From Myxocyprinus asiaticus (Eukaryota; Chordata; Actinopteri; Cypriniformes; Catostomidae), in contig NC_059379.1 of NCBI RefSeq assembly GCF_019703515.2, positions 25,794,380 through 25,858,379 of the forward strand: a DNA stretch of 64,000 nucleotides. Direction: 5' to 3'. The notes below the pieces were generated by a model. It saw nothing but the letters and a program-made list of their open reading frames with translations, was not told the DNA's origin and made no database searches. Positions 50,001 through 61,448 of the stretch are shown one piece after another. The stretch's first letter is position 1. Every line of letters begins with the position of its first letter. The position numbers and the translations under genes were made by a program.

Positions 50001-50734
50001 GCCTACTACAAAGACTGAAAGAGGGAAATGGACTTGAAGTAGATCAGAGTCCAAACGATGACAGAAAAATGTAATGTAAATAACTACTGTAAAATTTGTG
50101 GCTTATAGACGTATGGGGCTAGTTTAGTGTGACATATATTGTAACATACAGGCATATTAATATTATTTCTCACTTTTTAAAAAACATCTCATATGAAGTG
50201 ATTCAAAAAAATATATATAAAACAACAATAAAAAACAAAGGATGAGTAAAAGAATCAAAAGCACAGAAAATAAAAGTGTTGGTAATACAAGAATATTCAA
50301 TAATAATTCAATAACTGAATTAATAAATCGGCCTAAATATGGAAAAATGCAAGCAAGCCTAGTTAAAACTATTATTATACTACACTGTTGTTACATGACC
50401 TCACTATATAATGGCATTCAGTTATCATCTAAAAAATAAAAACGGTTTATTTGGATTTCTTATCTAATTTTTAATCCAACTCCACGTCTAATTTAAAGAA
50501 ACTAGCTATTCAGATTCACTTAGATTAGTTAAAAGTGGAGGTGTACTTCAGATAAGATAATAATGACATATCATGCTTAATTTCACCAATTGTGCCTTGC
50601 CTTTATAAATATGTATTCTGAAGGTATTCTTTTATTCTGAATGCGTTACTTTTTATTTGATATATTCTGAATACTTTACTGAATAGGTTTAATAGAGAGT
50701 ATTCAGTATTCAGCCCAGAATACTTTCTTTTTTT

Positions 50735-51163
50735 GCTTTTTATTTATTTTTATTTTTATTTTTTTAATTTGGAATGCCCAATTCCCAATGTGCTCTAAGT
50801 CCTCGTGGTGGCGTAGTGACTCGCCTCAATCCGTGTGGTGGAGGAAGAATCTCAGTTGCCTCCGTGTCTGAGACCGTCAATCAGCGAATTTTATCACATG
50901 GCTTGTCTCCACCGTGGAGACATAGTGCATGTGGAGGCTTCACGCTATTCTCCACAGCATCCACGCACCCCACCGTGAGCGAGAACCACATAATAGCGAC
51001 CACGAGGAGGTTACCCCATGTGACTTTACCCTCCCTAACAACCGGGCCAATTTGGTTGATTAGGAGACCTGGCTGGAGTCACTCAGCATGCCCTGGATTC
51101 AAACTCGTGACTCCAGGGGTGGTAGTCAGCGTCTTTACTCACTGTGCTACCCAGGCCCCACCC
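50735..51163 (-). mobile_element. tRNA-derived SINE
   Basis: On the - strand it begins GGCCTGGGTAGCACAGTGAG (A-box-like) and GAGTTTGAATCCAGGG (B-box-like, + strand about 51089-51104), followed by a 280-bp body, and ends in an A-rich tail (+ strand 50735-50768 is T-rich, ATTTTTATTTTT units). This is the layout of a tRNA-headed SINE transcribed by RNA polymerase III. The + strand frame at 50774-51190 is an antisense artefact. The flanking duplication was not identified. Confidence 0.75.
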
Positions 51164-52993
51164 AGATACTTTCTTAAAAAAATCAGCTAAATCCTGTGTG
51201 CAGTGGTTTGGGAGTGGATTGACATCACTATTAAAATTCAGTAGGTTACACAACCACTACACTGAACAAAAAGGCATGGAGCAGCAAGAAAAACAACCGG
51301 CAAATCTCATAAATGAAAAATATTTAACCACGTCTTTTGTCTTGTCTCTTTTGTTCATGAAAAGGCCATCTGAGATGGGAAAATTGCATCTCCCAGTGAA
51401 TATGTCAAGATTTTAATTTGATGTTTCACACTTTGTGGAAACAAATCCTTATTCATGAACTCGTTTCTTTCAAGACATGACATCTTGTGCCTGAATCTTT
51501 CATCTGAGCTAGAAACAGGTGATAATTAATTTGTGAGTTTAGGCTTGACCTTTTTTTGTGGGTTAAGTCCCTTTTAAATTTTTTAAGCTCTCAATTCCAT
51601 AAAAAAGACAGTGACTCTTTGTTGATGACACAGGGGAAGTGGGCCATGGAAAGTAACAAGAACGAATTTGACTGTTGTTTTGCATCATGAATATGATGGC
51701 TTTACATAACACATCAAACTTTTTCTCAAGATTTGTATGGCAACTGAATACTGATTGGAAAAAAGAAGATAACTTAGGAAAATGCTAGACCCTTCAGCTA
51801 AATTGTTCTTAAGACCCACAAGCATTGGAGAGGGTTCGTTTAATTTGGGTGCCATGAGACAAGCGGCTCTCATATTTCAATGACATACCCATTTCATAAC
51901 TGATGATGGCTGAGGGGAATGTATTTGGAAAGGTCAAATATGTTTATGTATATTTGTCACAAGGTTTTTTGACATGACTTGCCTTGAGAAGCATTGCTGT
52001 AATTCATCAAGATGCAGGTAGAAGGGAGTGCAGGTGGCTCATTCCTATTATGCAGTGCATTTTGAACTCTGTTACTTTAAAAAAAAAAAAAAAATGATAA
52101 GCTTGTGTTGAAATTAAGGGGAACCAGAATTTCTTGGGTTTTTAAACTTTATTAATTATAACTTCATTATTTACAATGGCATGAAAATGAACAGGAAATC
52201 TAACAGGAATGGAACCTTAACATTCTGAGTTCTGTCATGTTTTTAAACAGAATGGAATGTTTTCAACGTTTTTTTTAGCAAATCATTCACATGGCGGCCA
52301 TCTTTGGAATGCACCCGGGCAGCTATTTTCTATGGATACAAGCAGATTAAAAGTGCAGCTCCTATCTACTTGAATGAGAAAAGACCGGAATCTCCAAAAC
52401 AGTTAGTCAAGATTATGATCAAAGAACATATTTAAAATCAGCAGTCAAATCTGACAACACTGGTATCATAATTTGTGCTTCTTTAGTTTAGATTACGAAA
52501 AAAATAAAAAAAATCATCAGTTTTACTTGTATAGCTAATGTATTGCTAATGCGCTTGCACATTCTTAATTTGATTGATAGGCCATGTCTGTATCTAAAAG
52601 GTTATTGGCTCTTTAACCTGTAAGGTGGGACTTCCTTTTCGAAATATGTTGACCATTAGCCATTCCAACTTCCCCCTTTCATTTTAATAGACGTGGCCCA
52701 TCTCTGCTAAATAGTCTCTGATGTTTTAAAATGAGACAAACCACTACTGTAATACCACAAAACATCAGATTTCATGAAATCCATTGCTAAAACTCTGATG
52801 TTTTTAATGTTGTTTTCCCACCAAGAATTATGCCTCTTCCTGGACGATAAGGAGCTGGCTTTTGTTAGTGAAAGGGATATTACAAAAGACTAGCAGGATG
52901 AAAAGTGCATTGAGGAAAACCTAATAATTGTTTAACAGTTAAAACATGCTTGAAACATTTCAATAAGAAAATAGACAAAATTAACAAACACCT

Positions 52994-53033
<40 letters not shown>

Positions 53034-53461
53034 AAGTTGGCAGTTATTCATTTTAGAAGTTACTGTATGGGACTCATGGACATGGCAAAAATGGCAACAT
53101 TCACTCAAAACCAATGTATTTCACCAAAAGAACAACTCACTGATGTAATATCCATTTTTAAAGATTGAAGGTTTTACCCAATAGCCTATATTAAGACATA
53201 TATTATATGGACATGAAAATGTATTGCATTGTAGGAATGCAAATCGGCAGGTGCAACATAATTACTTTCATCAGCAGTGGTACCAGTTCATCCTTACTCC
53301 CATTGCACATTTTCTCTATAATGAGCTTGTCAAGAGCAAAAACCTCTGATTCCTGGATTAAAACCACCTTTTTTAATGTAGCTTCACGGAAACCACTAAA
53401 ATAACATTTGCCATCTCTCATTACGCCAAGTCACTTTCTCTCTTTTTCCCCAACTTCTTCT

Positions 53462-53462
<1 letters not shown>
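51164..53462. other. stretch without genes; 33-base T run at 52997-53029
   Basis: An A run lies at 52080-52094 and a long T run at 52997-53029. No exon or bounded repeat was recognised. Confidence 0.4.
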
Positions 53463-53500
<38 letters not shown>

Positions 53501-53508
53501 CCCCCCCC
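53463..53508. repeat. (TC)n/C-run tract
   Basis: About 18 TC units followed by nine or ten C, 40 bp before the LINE. Confidence 0.9.
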
Positions 53509-53545
53509 ATCATCATAGATTTTCATTCAAAACACACTAATGTTT

Positions 53546-55776
53546 CAAGATGGTGCCGCAGATGGCTGCTTTGGTGTGGAGCTCTCTAGCGTTTTTGTTG
53601 CTTTTGTTTGTTTGTCACTCTTTTCTGATCAGTTTCACCAGGGATGAACTGCTGAATATTTGGCAGAACATACCTGATCATTTTTGCCAGTGTTTGATTA
53701 TTTGGACATTCTATTAGACATCTTAGTTGGAGGTGGAGTGGTGCTCTACAAGCGATCATCTTCTCCCGACCTATAAGCAGAAACTAAAATCAGCTAAGCC
53801 TGTAGTAAGGACTGTAAAGAGATGGACCAATGAAGCAAAGCTGGAACTACAAGCCTGCTTTGACTGCACTGATTGGAGTGTTTTTGAGGCTGTAGCTACA
53901 GATCTGGACAAGCTTACAGATACTGTGACATCATATATCAGTTTCTGTGAGGATATGTGTGTCCATACTAAGACATTTTGATCATTCAAAAACAATAAAC
54001 CATGGTTTACAGGAAAACTCAGACAGCTTCATCATACCAAAGAGGATGCTTACAGAAGTGAGGATAAAATATGGTACAACCAGGCCAGGAACACACTGAC
54101 TAAGGAAATCAAAGTGGCTAAAAGAAGCTACTCTGAAAAGCTGAAAAAACTTTTTTTAGCCAACTATCCTGCAACTATGTTGAAAGACCTGAAAAGCATC
54201 ACCAAGTACAAGACACCTCCCCCTCGCTCTGTAGAGAGTCTAGAGAATGGCTGATGAACTGAATGTGTTTTACTGCAGGTTTGAAAAGCCCAGTCTCACA
54301 CCCCTCCCACTCTCTGATCTTCACTTCACACACACACCAACACCTCCTGGAACACCCCTCCTCCCCTCTCCTGCTACTCAATCTGCACTTATGATCTGTG
54401 AGGAGGATGTGTGCCAGATCTTTCGGAAAACAAAATAATCGGAAAGCTTCAGGCCCAGATGGTGTCTCACCTGCCTGTCTGAATGTCTGCGCTGACCAAC
54501 TGGCCCCAATCTTTACACAGATCTTCAATAGATCAATGGAACAGTGTGAAGTTCCCTGCTGCTTCAAATACTCCACCATCATTCCAGTCGCTCTCACGTC
54601 TGTGGTCATGAAGTCATTTGAGAGACTGGTTTTGGCCTACCTGAAGGACATCACTGGACCCCTGCTGGACCCCCTTCAGTTTTCTTACCGAGCAAACAGG
54701 TCTTTGGATGATGCTGTCAATATGGGACTGCATTATATCCTGTAACACCTCGACAGACCTGGGACTTATGCAAGGATCCTATTTGTGGACTTCAGTTCAG
54801 CCTTCAATACCATCATGCTTGATCTTCTTTCAACTAAACTGACCCAGCTCTCCGTGCCCACCCCAATCTGTCGATGGATCACCAGCTAACGAGACTGGGG
54901 AAACTCACATCCGGGACCCTCACTATTAGCACTGGTGCTCCTCAGGGATGTGTTCTCTCCCCACTGCTCTTCTCCCTGTACACAAATGACTGCACTGCAA
55001 AAGACCCCATTGTCAAGCTCCTGAAGTTTGCGGACGACACCATGGTCATCAGCCTCATCCACGATGGTGACGAGTCTGCATACAGATGTGAGGTTGATCA
55101 GCTGGCTGTCTGGTGCGGAGCTGAACATGCTCAAAACAGTGGAGATGATAGTGGACTTCAGGAGAAATACCCCCCCCCCCATTTTGAAAAAGGCTCAGCA
55201 CTAAATCAGACAGAAGGAAACTATAACGGACAGTCAGGACTGCTGAGAGTATTATTGGTGGCCCCTTGCCCACCCTCCAAAACCTGTAAAGAAACAGAGT
55301 GAGGAAACATGCAGGTAGAATCACTCTGGACCCCACACACCCTGCCCACTCCCTCTTTGAACTGTTGCCCTCTGGCCGGCGATACAGAGCACTGAGCACC
55401 AGGACATCCAGGCACAAGAACAGTTTTTACCCTCAGGCCATTTACCTCATGAAAATTAAACTGCCTCAGGACTCCCCCATAGTGCAATAATGTAAATAGA
55501 TATATTATGTACATATGTAAATTCACATATTTAATTCAATGACTGTACATACCCCTACCTTGTACATTCATTACCACTTACACATGTACATATGCCATTC
55601 TGTTATATGTCCTATTATTTGTATGTATATTTATACTTTTACCTTGTTTTATATTCTGTGTCTCACTGTAATGTTCTGTGTGCACTTGTTTCTCCTATCA
55701 CCAAAAAAAAAAAAAAATTCCTTGTGTACGTGAGAACACTTGGCAATAAAGCTCATTCTGATTCTGGTTCTGATTA
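53546..55776 (+). mobile_element. L2/CR1-type LINE, internally deleted
   Basis: The 5' end CAAGATGGTGCCGCAGATGG resembles the AAGATGGCGCCG start of fish L2-like LINEs. The 3' end is GCAATAAAGCTCATTCTG with ATTCTG-type repeats to about 55776, the typical short-repeat tail of L2. At 2.2 kb it is less than half the usual length. The endonuclease domain is missing between the 5' leader and the frame at 53727, so the copy is joined by internal deletion. Confidence 0.8.
53727..55480 (+). pseudogene. LINE ORF2 remnant: reverse transcriptase and C-terminal region
   Basis: Pieces in shifting frames. 53727-53981 is a pre-RT segment ([21 protein letters not shown]); stop, then [20 protein letters not shown] from about 54000. 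RT fingers NRKASGPDGVSPACLN at about 54440; SFERLVLAYLK at 54618; FSYRANRSLDDAV at 54680; VDFSSAFNTI at about 54785 after a frame change; GAPQGCVLSPLLFSLYTND at 54920; active-site motif FADD at about 55028. The tail RKHAGRITLDPTHPAHSLFELLPSGRR is at 55299 (given as ITLDPTHPAHSLFELLPSGR). Stops at 53982 and elsewhere and a missing endonuclease make it inactive. Confidence 0.85.
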
Positions 55777-57689
55777 ATGATATCAGTTGATCACTGAAGC
55801 ATGCCATGCTGTTTTTTTTTAGCTGCTCTTCAGATTGTCACAGATTTACACTCTCTTGACATGCACATATTCATTACAAAGGAAAACATACACTTTTCTC
55901 TAAAGAAAATCAAGATAATTAATATGTCAAATATGGACTATACACAGAATATATCAGCAAGCAAACATGCCCAATTAAACTGCTCGTGTTTAGTATGCAG
56001 AAGGATAGCACAGTATTCACGCTGTGTTTTGCTAACAACAATGAATCATCACAACTCAAGCACCTATTTAAATTCCTGGAGGCCAGAGTGTTGACTGTAT
56101 CTGCTGTCTTGAAAGTGCCTCTTACGCGTTTGCTGAGACAGTTCCCAGTTCCTATTAACAAGGGTGGACAAAACGTAGAGTTTAAAAGTAAGTACCGGCT
56201 TTAAAGTAAGTTGAATTGGCCATGCCCCATATGATGTAAAATTAAAATGACTCAAGGAGTTATTTACTGAATTGCAATTCAAATCAACTCAGCACAATAT
56301 TTATATACTGTATATATAAATGACTATATATTAAATACATGTTTCTAGGCATTTTGCATGTCAAACACTGGTTATTAATGTAATCTAATGTTTCTGGAAA
56401 TGCCCTATATGTTAGCTACCTCAACTCAAATTAAATTCAAATTCAGAAATTTTATAGAAATTCGAAAAACAATCTAAATTCAACTGTGCATGGCACAGAA
56501 CTCTGCCATGAATCTCTGAGCCTTGTTCTGATGGTTTTGTGTCCCACTATAATACCTACAGGCAAGTGTGGGAAGGCAGACATTTGAAACTATCGTTCTT
56601 TCTTATTTTGCTAATGTTAATATTTCACAGACAGATACCAAAAAATTGCTGACTGTTAGACATTGCACCAGTCAGATTTAAAGCATGCCTGCTTGCTTTT
56701 TCACTCTACAGGTACAACCATATACAGACCCAGATGCCGATTGATTTGATTTGTTAATATGCTAATGGCAGTGAGCTGCGGTGCTCGGGAACAAAAGGTC
56801 CCCTCCAAGTGAGCTGCTGTGCGGGATGTTTAATTAATGTGAGTTATTACTCCACCCGAGTGCTTATCGCAGCATGTGTTGATTTTAGATACTTAGGACG
56901 GTGATGCAGAGACAAAGGAAGCTCGTAAATAACAGGCAGTTTTTTTTTAACTGACTGCAGTGAGACTGTCTTGGCTTTGGTCGCTCTTGCATTCACAGTA
57001 GTGCAGTAGGGTGGAGGGAATAGAGACAGCAAGAGTATGTATTGTGCCTGTTGTGTTCATACGAGTTCTCTGTATGATTAAAAAGCCAGTGTTAGTTTTT
57101 TAATTAATTTTTGGAACTTCATTTTGTGTTTTGTTATTTTCTTGTTAATTAAATATATTCATCATTTTGACCGATACATTTCCATGTTTCCATGTTCCAT
57201 TATAAATTTCTCACATAGAGTAATTTCTAGCCATTGTTGAAATATTTTAGAGCAGAGTATAACTAGAAAAAAATTATATTAACTATTTAATTTTTGAGAT
57301 TTAACTAATTTCCATTACTTTCCCAGGCCTGGAAATTGCTATTTTAAAATTCCCGGATATTTCCAGGTTTTCCATGACCATGTGAAAAGTGATCAAAGAT
57401 ATTTTACAGACTGGGGCCAGTGCCCTGGGGCTGTCAGGGACCTCAAACTTACCACTTGGAAACAAGCCAATGCAGGTGTAAATTTGATATAGAAAGAAAT
57501 TCTTGAATGTGTTGCAGTGACTATTGCCACCATGTGAAAGGAAAGGAGGTTCCTGGGCCCTCCTTGGCATTAACTGTGCCTTCTGAACACTTTATTGCAG
57601 CTTTGATGTTGCACACTAATTGTGATACATTGTCTCTTTTGCAATGTCTTATGCTATGCTGGGTTTACTTTAGCCTGAGCACATGAAAA
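55777..57689. other. non-repetitive stretch, candidate conserved region at 56690-56960
   Basis: No coding was recognised. The 56690-56960 part is free of recognisable repeats and contains TTGATTTGATTTGTTAATATG, given as GATTTGTTAATATGC, GTTTAATTAATG and other TAAT-type homeodomain words beside GC-balanced sequence. That style is often seen in conserved non-coding elements, but no comparison was possible. 57300-57375 contains CAGGCCTGGAAATTG and TTTCCAGGTTTTCC, words of another dispersed repeat. Confidence 0.3.
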
Positions 57690-57960
57690 TTATGTGAGTG
57701 TGGTGACATTTTTGCAAAATTACATTACATGGTTCCTTACACGAATCACAGCAGTTCAAAGGTGAAATGTCCACAGTGTGGCACTAATAGCAAGTTACAT
57801 TTTCTCCCAGGTTCCATTAAGGTTCATGTTTTAGTTTTAAAATCAAAAACCTAATTTCCTACCCTAAACCTAGTGTCTCTAAGGTTCATTTCACCAGAAA
57901 ACTGCAACAGTACCTACAAGCCACATAAAAATAATTTTGCAAAAATGTAGGTATAGAATT
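57690..57960. repeat. repeat related to the tRNA-like family (headless)
   Basis: Shares ACATTTTTGCAAA, GAAATGTCCA and CCCTAAACCTA with 12900-13560 but shows no tRNA-like part. It abuts the DIRS-like copy B at 57965. Confidence 0.4.
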
Positions 57961-58080
57961 GTGATTCCTTATCTGTCACTCACTCGACATTGTGTCGATG
58001 TAGTGACACTAGGGGTCACTCTTGGGAGCCCGAGACACCTCTGGTCTTTGATATAAGGCCAATGAAAATTGGTGAGTGGT

Positions 58081-58119
58081 ATTTGCATGCCACTCCCCCG
58101 GACATACGGGTATAAAAGG
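58081..58119 (+). promoter_or_regulatory. octamer/TATA promoter module, DIRS copy B 5' terminus
   Basis: CCAAT at 58059-58063, ATTTGCAT at 58081-58088 and TATAAAAGG at 58111-58119, about 260 bp before the gag-like start at 58375. All three match consensus exactly. It probably drives the element's sense transcript (inference). Confidence 0.55.
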
Positions 58120-58374
58120 AGCTGGTATGCAACCACACATTCAGATTTTCTCTTCGGAGCCGAACGGTCGATGTTTACTGAGCTGACTGTTCATTCACCT
58201 CTGCTGGATATGACGGCGCATTTCAGCGGCTTCTCCCTCCTCTGCACTGGTGCACTGCAGAGAACGCCCCTGGGCGCTTCGACAGAAAAAAATTATATAT
58301 TTTTCTAAAAGAGTATATTTCTCTAAGAGAGCGGCACACATGGAACGTCTTTTTAAAGACGCATCTTTTTAAAG

Positions 58375-59834
58375 ATGCCTTTCCGATTGTGTGTTATTCC
58401 TGGTTGCGGTCGTTACCTCTCAACTTCTGATGGTCACGATCGCTGTCTTTCATGTCTGGGCATGACCCATGCGGAGACAGCGTTCGTGGATGGATCATGT
58501 TCTCACTGCGAGAACATGACCATGGCACCGTTGCGGTCGTGGCTTGCTTTCTACCTATGGGTATGAGGCCAGCGCGGCTAGCACTGGGGGTGATTTGGGG
58601 ACCCCAATGGGACCACCTCTGCCGGGTATCCCCCCACGGACCTCCCATTCCCCAGCACGCTCGTCTGCCCCGATTGGGCTTCCGGGTGAGTCCGCCGGTT
58701 CATCTCACAGCGAGTTCGACCTCTTGTTCGGAGGCCATGAAGCTGATGAGCTCTCGAGCGCAGCATCGGAGAGCGGGCTCGTTCAGTCGGACACAGAAGC
58801 CTCAGCTGGTCTCCCCCCCTCGGGTGCAGTTGCCCAGTCTCTCCCCTGAACCTCACGGCTTGATGATTTGTTCCTGGGCTCGCGGCGCCGCTCAAAGCAG
58901 CCACGCCCCGCTCCAGTTCCTTTCTTTCCGGAAGTGCATGAGGAGTTGACAAGATCATGGGAGGCACCTTTTACTGCCCGTTCCTGATCTTTCGGCTCCC
59001 CCGCCCTCACTACCCTCGATGGCGGGGTGGCCAGGGGCTATTTGGCCATTCCCCTGGTGGATAAGGCGCTTGCGGTGCACCTATGCCCGCAGAGCGCCAC
59101 CACCTGGCACGGACGCCCAAAGCTCCCGTCCAAGGCCTGTAGGTTCACGTCGTCCCTGATGGCCAAAGCCTACAGTGCTGCTGGACAAGCCACCTCTGCC
59201 CTGAACGCCATGGCTCTCCTGCAAGTCCACCAAGCCAAGGCACTGAAGGAACTGCACGAGGGTAGTTCCGCCCCAGATTTGATGCAGGAGCTGCACTCGG
59301 CGACCGACCTCGCTCTCCAGGCTGGCTCCACCTTAGTGGTCCAGGAGTGTCACCTTTGGCTCAATCTGGTCGAGATGGGTGAGCCCGTAAATGCACGGTT
59401 CCTTGCTGCCCCCATTTCCTAGGTTGGCCTATTCGGCGACACCGTCGAGGACTTTGCCCAGCAGTTTGGAAGCTATTCGGCACATCCTGCCCAGGCGCAG
59501 CTCAAGATCCTGCACCCCGCCTGCTCATCGCCAAGGGCTCCGCCGCAGCCCAACCCTTAGGCCCGGCCCCGGTGTGGAGCCCACCGCAGGAAGCAGACGC
59601 CACCCGTCTCACGGCCGGCCGCCAAGAACCCTCACAAGTCTTCGAAGCGCACCTGAGACGGGCGACCCAGGGACAACGAAACCCACCTTGGAGTTGGTAA
59701 GCAGACCACTCAATGTTGCTTTTTCATTTAATTTCACCGCATGCCCAAGTGGCTGCAGTACCCAACAGTTCAGCAAAAGAGTGGTTTCTTCGTTCCCTGG
59801 GTCACGTACCCGGTGTGCACGGCCGTCATCATGA
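58375..59834 (+). pseudogene. DIRS gag-like frame, copy B (frameshifted)
   Basis: It starts MPFRLCVIPGCGRYLSTSDG with the cysteine pattern CxxC...CSHCEN, then shifts frame near 58540 to GYEASAASTGGDLGTPMG, reaching ESGLVQSDTEASAG at about 58800. A further shift leads to GYLAIPLVDKALAVHL (59036) and a helical segment with SLMAKAYSAAGQATSALNAM and LVVQECHLWLNLVEM, followed by a basic, proline-rich end. This order matches the fish DIRS first ORF, which I know only as a gag-like protein. Frameshifts and stops make it inactive. Confidence 0.75.
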
Positions 59835-59984
59835 CCACCGTCCACATTTCTATCCTTGCAGGTTTGGCGCTCCAACGGCAGTCTCCCCGCCCCTGCACGG
59901 TCAGCTGTGGCACAGATCCGCCCCCGATGTGACAGTCTCCACGGGTCATGAGGACAGGCCTCTTCCTCCCCATCCCAGGCTGTT

Positions 59985-60330
59985 CTGAGGGTGGTCACAA
60001 GGAGCCAGGTAAGTGCTTCGATGTCCCTGAACTCAGCACGGCCACAACATGGTGTGGCACCTCGAGCTCTGCCCCGCCGCGAGGCCCCATCTGCCAGTAC
60101 GTCCGACGAGATTGTCCCCTTGGTCCCCCTCGCTCGGAGCTTGGATGCATGGCTTGCGCTTTCCAAGCTTTGGAAGCTTTTTCGGAGCTTTGCCCCCCCC
60201 CCCGGGCAAATTCCCCTGAGGAAGGACCTTCTTTCTCAGGGACGGGGCACCATCTGGCACCCGCGACCAGACCTCTGGAATCTTCATGTCTGGCCCCGTG
60301 TAGTGGCACGCACAAGCAGGTAAGTCCGGG
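59985..60330 (+). pseudogene. DIRS pol scar with RT region fused to RNase H-side text
   Basis: In one frame SDEIVPLVPLARSLDAWLAL (about 60105-60165) is followed within a few codons by IPLRKDLLSQGRGTIWHPRP (about 60205-60265). In intact DIRS pol, the first block lies before the RT core and the second well after it. The C-run at 60193-60203 marks the join. The RT active site is therefore absent. The block order is from memory of fish DIRS proteins and needs alignment. Confidence 0.5.
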
Positions 60331-61079
60331 ACAGCTGGCCAGGTGTATCGCTTGCACATAGCGCATTTCACCTCCCCTGAGCTGAAGACGTGCGCCGTTA
60401 ACTCCCAGTAGTGTTCACAAACTATGTTCCCTGGTTGATTTCCTCCGAGCCCTGTGGCAGATGAGTTTTCGGAGAGACTCGCTGCCGGCCCAGTACACGT
60501 GCTAACTAAAGCCCTGTACTGGGGTAGGTGCTCCGCATGTGGCGGTTCCTCGTAGGTAACCTCATGCGACGTATATCTTCCACTAATTCATTTCCCTGTT
60601 GGCAAACGGCATCTTCCTTGGGCAGAGGCCTCTCTGCCCCAGTCTCCATGGTTGTAATAACTCCTCCCCCGTAGGGTAGGACCTACCATGGGACTTCTCC
60701 ACATGGCATACTTCAACATAGCTTGGCAAGACCATGTGACATTCGTATTTCTACTTAAATATCCCCCCCTCTCTCTGGGCGAGGTGTGGTCTCCGCGGTG
60801 TCCTCCCCTTGGGAGGGACACCCCGCCCCGACTAGACATGGTCGGCCCAGTCGTTAATCTCCCTTTTTTGGTGTGTAAAAAAGGGGATAAGAGGCCACGA
60901 CTGGGCTAACCCGTCTCTATCTTTTGGGTAGTCGACTTGTCCCAAAGGGCCATTCGACCCTCATAACAGTGTTGGGGGAGGTTACGTGTCAGCCTGGTGC
61001 GCTGGCTATGAGGCACACAGTGGTCTGCCCGTTACACACCACCAGTTCATGTAACACAGTTCAGCCAGTTGTGGCGTTT

Positions 61080-61180
61080 TTGTATAGCGACCCCTAGTGT
61101 CAATACATCGACACAACGTCAAGTGAGTGACAGATAGGGAACGTTCTCCTGATGGAGGGAACGAGACATTGTGTCCCTCC
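61080..61180 (+). repeat. DIRS internal complementary region, copy B
   Basis: TAGTGTCAATACATCGACAC, then CAAGTGAGTGACAGATAGGG, then the CTCCTGATGGAGGGAACGAG block. The first half is complementary to the left outer end (57965-58010) and the second half to the right outer end (61395-61425). In DIRS replication this region templates joining of the two ends into a circle. Confidence 0.7.
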
Positions 61181-61269
61181 TGCCACAACACTGAACTACC
61201 CGCTGAAATGGCCGGGACCTTGTCTCAGCTCCTCAGCATAAAACATGAATGAATGGTTGCATACCAGCT

Positions 61270-61308
61270 CCTTTTATACCCATACATCCGGGGGAGTGGT
61301 ATGCAAAT
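61270..61308 (-). promoter_or_regulatory. inward-facing octamer/TATA module, DIRS copy B 3' terminus
   Basis: On the - strand ATTTGCAT (61308-61301) and TATAAAAGG (61278-61270), a mirror of the 5' module. It points into the element, antisense to gag. Confidence 0.5.
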
Positions 61309-61448
61309 ACCACTCGCCAATTTTCATTGGCCTTTTATCAAAGACCAGAGGTGTCTCGGGCTCCCAAGAGTGACCCCTAGTGACACTACATCGACACAAC
61401 GTCTCGTTCCCTCCATCAGGGAATGGAGGTTACGCAAGTAACCAGGAC

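Larger units (their letters stand above)
57965..61448 (+). mobile_element. DIRS-like retroelement copy B, internally deleted
   Basis: The left terminus (57985-58150) and right terminus (61238-61400) are inverted repeats of about 165 bp with high identity, including ATTTGCAT, TATAAAAGG and TCTTTGATAWAAGGCCAATG. The internal complementary region at 61085-61180 reads CAAGTGAGTGACAGATAGGG and then AACGTTCTCCTGATGGAGGGAACGAG (given as CTCCTGATGGAGGGAACGAG), joining complements of the left and right outer ends. That layout is specific to DIRS retroelements. It is 3.5 kb against about 6 kb expected. Gag and a short RT/RNase H-region scar remain; no tyrosine recombinase domain is recognised. Confidence 0.85.

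Noticed and set aside
50774..51190. 138-codon + strand frame
   Set aside because: It is the antisense of the tRNA-derived SINE on the - strand.
59609..60366. Long - strand frames
   Set aside because: They are antisense shadows of GC-rich DIRS-like copy B.
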